Source: Cytobacillus gottheilii (GTDB lineage Bacteria > Bacillota > Bacilli > Bacillales > Cytobacillaceae). Taken from it: a stretch of 64,000 nucleotides of DNA. Made by a program: the position numbers and the translations under genes. The notes beneath the pieces were generated by a model. That model was not told where the DNA came from, made no database searches, and saw nothing but the letters and a program-made list of their open reading frames with translations. Positions 58,560-64,000 of this stretch are shown here, piece after piece (position 1 is the first letter of the stretch; every line of letters begins with the position of its first letter). The stretch spans positions 1,098,609-1,162,608 of the forward strand of contig NZ_LT800494.1 of NCBI RefSeq assembly GCF_900166665.1, written 5' to 3'.

Positions 58560-58765
58560 GAGAGCTGCTGAGACATAAGTTTTAACACAACTACAGAACC
58601 GAATGATTAGGGAGTGAATCTTTCTAATCATTCGTTTTTTTGTTTGTTTAATATTTAATATTTCTAAACATGAGCGCAATGGAACGGGCTTGTGAAAACA
58701 CGTAATCCTTGAAAATGAACTTTCGTGTTTTACAAATAGTAGTTTCGTTTTGTCCCAGCCTCTTT
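58560..58765 (+). repeat. Dispersed element, copy 6 (core deleted)
   Basis: Left end has drifted (GAGAGCTGCTGAGACATAAG); right end is TGTCCCAGCCTCTTT. It keeps the terminator hairpin (CGAATGATTAG / CTAATCATTCG, T-run) but lacks the GC core: TGAGCGCAATGGAACGGG at the junction joins the start of the core (TGAGTGAAATGGAGCGG) to its end (GAGCGCAGTGGAACGGG). This fits recombination between these short direct repeats. It follows pyk in sense orientation. Confidence 0.88.
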
Positions 58766-58857
58766 TTCCCCTAATAATGGTAATTATTCTTTTTGTTCTG
58801 AGGTTCAAGTGATTTCTGATACAATGTTAGTAAGAATAAAAATAAAGAGGTGGCAAT

Positions 58858-59247
58858 ATGCGCTACATCCTTTTAACAATATTTATTGTGATTCCGGTAT
58901 TAGAAATAACAGCAATTATGCTTTCAGGTAATATTATTGGAATTGGTCCAACACTAATTCTTATTTTTATCACAGCACTTTTAGGCGGGTACTATGCGCG
59001 TAAACAAGGACTTGAAACGTTTAGGAAAGCACAAAGGCAGATGCAATACGGAGAAATGCCAGGAGATACGATCATGGATGGAGTCTGTATCTTTGTGGGA
59101 GCTATCTTATTATTGCTGCCAGGCTTTTTTACAGACATTCTGGGACTGGTTCTGTTATTGCCCCCAACACGCTCCTTGATTAAAGGAAGACTGTTTAAAG
59201 CCATTACAAAACGAGTTAATAAACGTAATATCAAAATTATTACGTAA
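58858..59247 (+). CDS. fxsA: FxsA-family membrane protein
   Basis: A 129-residue membrane protein with two or three membrane segments (about 2-20, 24-42, 76-98) and the family motif GGYYARKQG. FxsA of E. coli relieves exclusion of phage T7 when overproduced; its normal role in bacilli (YtzA) is unknown. AAAGAGGTGG precedes the ATG. Copies 6 and 7 of the dispersed element lie on either side in the same orientation. Confidence 0.9.
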   Translation: MRYILLTIFIVIPVLEITAIMLSGNIIGIGPTLILIFITALLGGYYARKQGLETFRKAQRQMQYGEMPGDTIMDGVCIFVGAILLLLPGFFTDILGLVLLLPPTRSLIKGRLFKAITKRVNKRNIKIIT

Positions 59248-59248
59248 C

Positions 59249-59567
59249 AAAGGAGGTTGGGACATAAGTATTTACCACAACAACAGAATCGAATGATTAG
59301 AAGGTAAACCTTTCTAATCATTCGGTTTTTTTGTTTAACATTTAATATTTCTAACATGAGTGAAATGGAGCGGAGGACCCTCGACTCCTATGGGCAATAG
59401 AGGAAAAGGTGAGACCCCGCAGGAGCTTTGCTCCGAGGAGGCTCAGCTTCCTTCCCATGGAAAGCGAGGATCTGGAGCGCAGTGGAACGGGCTTGTGTAA
59501 ACACGTAAACCTTGAAAATGAACATTCGTGTTTTACAAACAGTATTTTCGTTTTGTCCCAGCCTCTT
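59249..59567 (+). repeat. Dispersed element, copy 7
   Basis: Left end AAAGGAGGTTGGGACATAAG, one base after the fxsA stop; right end TGTCCCAGCCTCTTG. Terminator CGAATGATTAGAAGG / CCTTTCTAATCATTCG with seven T at 59290-59333. The core with GGAGC/GCTCC apex is intact. It fills the gap to the convergent ytvI. The frames 59351-59581 and 59409-59747 are spurious. Confidence 0.92.
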
Positions 59568-59585
59568 GTCTTTTTGGTCACTTAC

Positions 59586-60701
59586 TTACTTTTCTGTTCC
59601 TTTTATAAAAGACCATATGTCACGAAAAACATTGGCTCGGTGCAAGGTAGAAATGATGACAAGAGTGACGGGTCCCACAATAAGCCCCAGAAATCCAATC
59701 AGCTTAAATCCGACAAACAGTGCAATAAGTGTTGCAAGCGGATCTAGACCAATGCTTGAGGAAAGCACTTTTGGCTCCATAATTTGACGTTGTACAATGA
59801 CGATAATATATAAGATTCCAAGACCAATTGCCATGCCCATATCACCAGAAATCGCCTCAAAAATAATCCAAGGCACAAATATTAAACCTGTCCCAAGGTA
59901 AGGAATAATATCAACAATCCCTGTAATGAGGGCAATCGTAATCGCATAATCGACCCGTAAGATCAAGAGGCCGATTAAGATGATAACAGTTGTAAATGAT
60001 ACAAGTGTTGCTTGTGCTTTAATGAAACCAAATAATGCTTTTTTCAAATCTTCAATAACGGTTCTGCTGCTTGATTTAGCACGTGATGGCAGCATTTTTC
60101 CGAATCTTCCTGAAAGGCGATACCAATCTTTGCTTATAAAAAAAGTGGCGAGCATAGAAAAAATTGTGACAGTTGCGGCGTTCGGAAACCAGGATAATAT
60201 GTTTGGAATTTTTTCGAAAAAAGACTGAATAAAGGTACCAAGCGTACTGCCGATATTGCGGCCAACATTTTCTATATTGGTCATAATGGTATCCTGCTGA
60301 CCCGTCTCCAAATTGTTAAAAATACTAGTTAATTGGTTATAAAGCGGAATGATTTGTCCAGCAAAGAAGAGTTCGATATGCGTAATAAGTGTCTCTAGAT
60401 GTTCAGGAACGACCTTAGCCAGATAATCGGCTCCTGAAACGATTTCAGCTATAAGAAGTGTGATCAAACCGGCAAATATGGCAAAAATAAGGATTAACGC
60501 AATAAATACAGCCAAAAGTCTAGGCATACGGCCTTTTCTTTCAAGAAAATCTACTGCAGGGTTGATAAAAAAGGCGATGGCCAAGCCGATTATAAATGGA
60601 TATGTAACCTTCGATATGTAGTAAAAAGAAAGTAGGCTCAATATGATCAAGCCAATGACAAAGATTAGCCTCAATGCCCGGTTAAGATAAATATTGTTCA
60701 A
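59586..60701 (-). CDS. ytvI: Sporulation membrane protein YtvI (AI-2E transporter family)
   Basis: A 371-residue membrane protein with about eight membrane segments in the AI-2E/PurR-like exporter family. Features are the N-terminal double hydrophobic stretch, PFIIGLAIAFFINPAVDFLERKG (ends PFIIG and ERKG), and the C-terminal VDIIPYLGTGLIFVPW and GLDPLATLIALFVG. B. subtilis YtvI is a sporulation-expressed member; substrate unknown. The TTG start follows AAGGAGG. Confidence 0.9.
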   Translation of the reverse strand: MNNIYLNRALRLIFVIGLIILSLLSFYYISKVTYPFIIGLAIAFFINPAVDFLERKGRMPRLLAVFIALILIFAIFAGLITLLIAEIVSGADYLAKVVPEHLETLITHIELFFAGQIIPLYNQLTSIFNNLETGQQDTIMTNIENVGRNIGSTLGTFIQSFFEKIPNILSWFPNAATVTIFSMLATFFISKDWYRLSGRFGKMLPSRAKSSSRTVIEDLKKALFGFIKAQATLVSFTTVIILIGLLILRVDYAITIALITGIVDIIPYLGTGLIFVPWIIFEAISGDMGMAIGLGILYIIVIVQRQIMEPKVLSSSIGLDPLATLIALFVGFKLIGFLGLIVGPVTLVIISTLHRANVFRDIWSFIKGTEK

Positions 60702-60940
60702 TCTTTTGCCTCCTTGCCCTCTATTCTTGAAAATAGGTGTTATGGTTATATACGACGACTAGAACATAATTACCTTTAAATGAATCTATAATCTAAAACA
60801 ATCATACATAAATGATATATATGAGAATCATTTAAATGATGTAAATTTTGTATCATATAGTTATGATGTTTTCTAGAACCGATGAACAGGATTATAAAGA
60901 TATAACTATGTTACGATAATTTGTGTAAGGTGGAATAATC

Positions 60941-61402
60941 ATGATTTCTCAATCTCTTGTTTTCTTATTGTTATTATTGGGAATAAGTATAATAGCTAAA
61001 AACCAGTCATTAATGCTGGCTGTATTTGTGCTGCTCATTTTAAAGGCAGTTGGCGGTGGAAGTCATCTGTTTTCTTTTATACAATCAAAAGGGATTAATT
61101 GGGGAGTTACAATCATTACCATTGCTGTCCTGGCTCCTATTGCAAGTGGTGAAATTGGTCTGCGGGATTTAGGGGATGCTTTTAAGTCACCATATGCATG
61201 GATTGCGCTAATATCTGGTATTGTGGTAGCTCTTATCGCAAAAGGAGGAGTAACTCTTTTAGCTGAAGATCCGCAAATAACAGTCGCCTTGGTATTAGGA
61301 ACGATTCTGGCTGTCTCACTATTTAAAGCAGTAGCTGTTGGTCCATTAATTGGTGCAGGCATTGCTTATTTAATGATGAAAATAATCGATTTAATTAAAT
61401 AA
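60941..61402 (+). CDS. ytwI: DUF441/UPF0756 membrane protein YtwI
   Basis: A 153-residue, very hydrophobic protein with four or five membrane segments; contains TIITIAVLAPIASGEIG and the glycine-rich VGPLIGAGIAYLMMK end. Function unknown but widely kept in bacilli upstream of citZ. TAAGGTGG precedes the ATG. Confidence 0.9.
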   Translation: MISQSLVFLLLLLGISIIAKNQSLMLAVFVLLILKAVGGGSHLFSFIQSKGINWGVTIITIAVLAPIASGEIGLRDLGDAFKSPYAWIALISGIVVALIAKGGVTLLAEDPQITVALVLGTILAVSLFKAVAVGPLIGAGIAYLMMKIIDLIK

Positions 61403-61449
61403 CATTTTTCTTGTAAAACAATTTATTTTATTAATTTAAGTTGTTTTCG

Positions 61450-61478
61450 TTCACAAAAGTCAGATAATTGTTTATAAT
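61450..61478 (+). promoter_or_regulatory. SigA promoter of citZ
   Basis: TTCACA (61450-61455), 17-base spacer, perfect TATAAT (61473-61478). Confidence 0.78.
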
Positions 61479-61484
61479 AGGACT

Positions 61485-61498
61485 TGTAAGCGCAAACT
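61485..61498. promoter_or_regulatory. cre-like site at the citZ transcription start
   Basis: TGTAAGCGCAAACT differs from the cre consensus at two positions and overlaps the predicted start, so CcpA could block transcription. Confidence 0.45.
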
Positions 61499-61792
61499 AT
61501 TTGTTATTCATTATATTCTCTATTAAAATAGTATTAACTATTTTTGCATCAAAAAGAAATGTAAGCATTTTCTTTTTTTTTATTGTATATTCTCGAGCAA
61601 GCGCTCAGTCCGGTCAAGTATATAAAACCTTTTGATTTAGGGGGATTTGTAGAAGGGTTTATACATATCTCCTAATGATTTAGCCGAGAGCAATAAAAAT
61701 TTGTGATCCAATAGTCTGTACTTCGGCTGCTTGTGCCGGCTTTTAAGCTAACAGTTATTGAAATTCATTCGAGAGTATTCAGCATGATAATT

Positions 61793-61806
61793 TGTAAACG
61801 CTTATG
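61793..61806. promoter_or_regulatory. cre-like site in the citZ leader
   Basis: TGTAAACGCTTATG matches cre except for the last two bases, 48 bases before the citZ start. B. subtilis citZ is known to be repressed by CcpA and CcpC. Confidence 0.5.
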
Positions 61807-61853
61807 TGTGCAAAGGGTAAGGGGAAATTTATTACGTAGAGGAGATGTTTTAT

Positions 61854-62972
61854 ATGACAGTAACACGCGGACTTGAAGGAATCGTCGCCACACAGTCATC
61901 TATTAGTTCAATCATAGACGATACATTAACGTATGTAGGCTATGATATTGATGATTTAGCGGAGAATGCAAGCTTTGAGGAAGTTATTTATTTGTTATGG
62001 CACCGCAGTCTTCCAACAAAGGCGCAATTAGATGAATTTAAAGCCCTGCTTGCTGAGAATGCTGAACTGCCTGAAGAGGTTCTGCAGCACTTTAAAATGT
62101 ATCCAATTAATAAAGTTCATCCAATGGCTGCATTACGCTCTGCTGTTTCATTGCTTTCTTTATATGATGAAGAAGCAGATTTAATGGATGAGGAAGCAAA
62201 CTATCGAAAAGCTGTTCGACTTCAAGCGAAAATGCCGGCAATTGTTACAAGCTTTTCGCGGATTCGTAAAGGTTTAGAGCCTATCGCACCGAAGAAGGAT
62301 TTAGGATTTGCTGCAAATTTCCTTTATATGCTTACAGGTGAAGAACCTGAAGATATTGCTATTGAGGCGTTTAATAAAGCGTTGGTGCTTCACGCCGACC
62401 ATGAATTAAATGCATCTACATTTACAGCACGCGTGTGTGTAGCTACGTTATCAGACGTTTATTCTGGTGTAACAGCAGCTATTGGAGCGCTCAAAGGGCC
62501 GCTGCATGGCGGAGCTAACGAGGCGGTTATGAAGATGCTGTCTGAGATCGAGACCCTCGATAATGTTGATCCATACATTCGTGAAAAACTTGCTAACAAA
62601 GAAAAAATCATGGGCTTTGGTCACCGTGTTTACCGTCAGGGAGATCCACGTGCTAAACACTTAAGAGAAATGTCTAAAAGGCTGACAGAGCTTACTGGAG
62701 AACCTCATTGGTATGAAATGTCTACACAAATTGAAGGCATTGTGACAGGGGAGAAGAACCTGCCGCCAAACGTTGATTTTTATTCTGCTTCTGTCTACCA
62801 TAGCTTAGGCATTGACCATGATTTATTTACACCAATTTTCGCAGTAAGCCGTGTATCTGGCTGGTTAGCGCATATTTTAGAACAATATGACAATAATCGT
62901 CTGATCCGTCCTCGTGCTGAATATACAGGACCAGGCATGCAAAAATATGTACCAGTTGAAAACAGAGGCTAA
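61854..62972 (+). CDS. citZ: Citrate synthase
   Basis: Condenses acetyl-CoA and oxaloacetate; 372 aa. It opens MTVTRGLEGIVA, and active-site stretches GPLHGGANEAVMKML and GFGHRVYRQGDPRAKHL (ends GFGHR and AKHL) and the late aspartate in NVDFYSASVYH are present. ATG 61854 is preferred over ATG 61845 because AGAGGAG lies 9 bases upstream and the B. subtilis start matches. icd follows after a 170-base gap with a hairpin. Confidence 0.97.
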   Translation: MTVTRGLEGIVATQSSISSIIDDTLTYVGYDIDDLAENASFEEVIYLLWHRSLPTKAQLDEFKALLAENAELPEEVLQHFKMYPINKVHPMAALRSAVSLLSLYDEEADLMDEEANYRKAVRLQAKMPAIVTSFSRIRKGLEPIAPKKDLGFAANFLYMLTGEEPEDIAIEAFNKALVLHADHELNASTFTARVCVATLSDVYSGVTAAIGALKGPLHGGANEAVMKMLSEIETLDNVDPYIREKLANKEKIMGFGHRVYRQGDPRAKHLREMSKRLTELTGEPHWYEMSTQIEGIVTGEKNLPPNVDFYSASVYHSLGIDHDLFTPIFAVSRVSGWLAHILEQYDNNRLIRPRAEYTGPGMQKYVPVENRG

Positions 62973-63002
62973 TATATAGCTGCTGTTAACTTATACAAAT
63001 GA

Positions 63003-63032
63003 TGTACAGCATTTTACTTTTCTGTGTATAAT
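63003..63032 (+). promoter_or_regulatory. Possible internal promoter of icd
   Basis: A perfect TATAAT at 63027-63032 with a weak -35 (TGTACA, 63003-63008, spacing 18). B. subtilis icd is reported to have its own promoter as well as read-through from citZ. Confidence 0.45.
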
Positions 63033-63056
63033 TGCTGTGTTAGATTGAAATAGGCT

Positions 63057-63091
63057 AAAGGTTAGAAGCAGACACATGCTTTCTGACCTTC
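63057..63091 (+). other. Hairpin between citZ and icd
   Basis: Imperfect stem AAGGTTAGAAGCA / TGCTTTCTGACCTT with loop GACACA. The T-run after it is poor, so it may reduce read-through or mark an mRNA processing or stability point. Confidence 0.5.
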
Positions 63092-63145
63092 AGCTTTACT
63101 ATTTTGGCACGAAAACCTGATGTGAAAAGGAAGGGAGAAATGAAC

Positions 63146-64000
63146 ATGCAAGGTGAAAAAATTACAGTAAGCAATGGGGTATTAAATGTACCAAACAATC
63201 CGATCGTTCCATTTATTGAAGGAGATGGAATTGGTCCTGATATTTGGGCATCTGCATCAAGAGTTTTAGACGCTGCTGTTGAGAAGGCATACAACAATGA
63301 GCGCAAGCTTGTATGGAAAGAAGTACTGGCTGGTGAAAAGGCATTTAACCAAACTGGTGAGTGGCTTCCAACTGAAACACTGGATACGATTAATGAGTAT
63401 TTAATTGCTATTAAAGGTCCTTTAACGACTCCAATCGGCGGAGGAATTCGTTCTCTGAATGTTGCGCTTCGTCAAGAGCTTGACTTATTTGTTTGTTTGC
63501 GCCCTGTACGCTGGTTCGAAGGAGTTCCTTCTCCTGTAAAACGTCCTCAAGACACAGATATGGTTATTTTCCGCGAAAATACGGAAGATATTTACGCTGG
63601 TATTGAATATGCAAACGGCTCAGACGAAGTGAAAAAGCTTATTTCTTTCCTTCAAGACGAACTGGGTGTTAACAAAATCCGTTTCCCTGAAACTTCAGGA
63701 ATTGGGATTAAACCAGTATCAGAAGAGGGTACATCTCGTCTAGTACGCGCTGCAATTGAGTATGCAATCAAAGAAGGGCGTAAATCTGTAACACTTGTAC
63801 ATAAGGGTAACATTATGAAGTTTACAGAAGGTGCATTTAAAAACTGGGGTTATGAGCTTGCAGAAAGAGAATACGGTGAGAAGGTATTCACTTGGGCAGA
63901 GTATGACCGCATTAAAGATGAAAAAGGCGCAGATGCTGCGAATAAAGCACAAGCTGATGCTGAAGCAGCTGGCAAAATCATCGTTAAAGATTCTATTGCT
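63146..64000 (+). CDS. icd: Isocitrate dehydrogenase (NADP), 3' end cut by window
   Basis: Oxidises isocitrate to 2-oxoglutarate, giving NADPH; 285 codons are seen of about 420. N-terminal [18 protein letters not shown] motif (here [14 protein letters not shown]), the isocitrate-site stretch [20 protein letters not shown] (with the regulated serine region), [10 protein letters not shown] and [12 protein letters not shown] are all present. ATG 63146 is chosen over ATG 63140 for spacing from AAGGGAG. mdh would be expected next, outside the window. Confidence 0.96.
   Translation, partial: MQGEKITVSNGVLNVPNNPIVPFIEGDGIGPDIWASASRVLDAAVEKAYNNERKLVWKEVLAGEKAFNQTGEWLPTETLDTINEYLIAIKGPLTTPIGGGIRSLNVALRQELDLFVCLRPVRWFEGVPSPVKRPQDTDMVIFRENTEDIYAGIEYANGSDEVKKLISFLQDELGVNKIRFPETSGIGIKPVSEEGTSRLVRAAIEYAIKEGRKSVTLVHKGNIMKFTEGAFKNWGYELAEREYGEKVFTWAEYDRIKDEKGADAANKAQADAEAAGKIIVKDSIA

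Larger units (their letters stand above)
61403..61853. other. citZ promoter and long leader region
   Basis: About 450 bases without a gene. The only strong promoter starts transcription near 61485, giving a leader of about 370 bases. It contains two cre-like sites and several short inverted repeats (for example GAGCAAGCGCTC near 61600). I see no known riboswitch. Confidence 0.6.

Overview
This window looks like chromosomal DNA from an endospore-forming member of the Bacillaceae. The DNA is AT-rich, ribosome binding sites are strong (AAGGAGG type), and GTG and TTG starts are common. Sporulation genes are present: sspA behind a SigG-type promoter, ytfJ, ytrH/ytrI, ytvI and refZ. Gene order closely follows the Bacillus subtilis tyrS-to-icd segment as I recall it, with a few insertions, so most of the window is conserved core genome. 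I cannot name the species. I saw no rRNA, tRNA, prophage, transposase or CRISPR array.

Layout. 1-7.7 kb: a class A penicillin-binding protein cut by the left edge, tyrS behind a tyrosine T-box, an unknown gene, a small MarR/permease/Cys-Cys peptide cluster with its own repeated operator, and rpsD with a probable autoregulatory leader. 8.4-20.8 kb: dgcP, megL with a catabolite-repression site, fRMsr, refZ, hisJ, ezrA, braB with a CodY-like palindrome, nifZ-thiI and sspA. 21-34.7 kb: mbcS, ytcJ, an EamA permease, NAD kinase, sppA-yteJ, ytfI-ytfJ, tpx, ytxK, ackA, an EcsC-family gene and moaB. 35.4-47.3 kb: argGH, an accessory nucleotidyltransferase gene, a usp gene, an M24 peptidase, ytkL, ytoI, ytpI, nrnA and ytrHI. 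47.6-64 kb: dnaE, malic enzyme-GntR, accDA, pfkA-pyk, fxsA, ytvI, ytwI, citZ and icd (cut by the right edge). The last block is a central-carbon cluster running from glycolysis through malate and acetyl-CoA to fatty-acid precursors and the TCA cycle.

Three things stand out beyond the conserved genes. First, a dispersed element of about 320 bp occurs seven times (six full-length or nearly so, one internally deleted), plus remnants. Its ends are inverted repeats (AAAGAGGCTGGGACA / TGTCCCAGCCTCTTT). It carries an intrinsic terminator hairpin and a long GC-rich hairpin whose arms change together between copies. Every copy lies just 3' of a gene and in that gene's orientation. Second, one perfect palindrome built on TGGTCAGACCA lies upstream of both the malic enzyme-GntR operon and accDA, with the GntR gene between them, suggesting a local malate/malonyl-CoA regulon. 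Third, the MarR-permease-peptide cluster at 5.4-6.9 kb has a Cys-Cys pair in the regulator and the peptide, a CSC motif in the permease, and the same ATTTGCA-type palindrome before the regulator and before the permease. Two families of short palindromic or tandem repeats fill other intergenic spaces.
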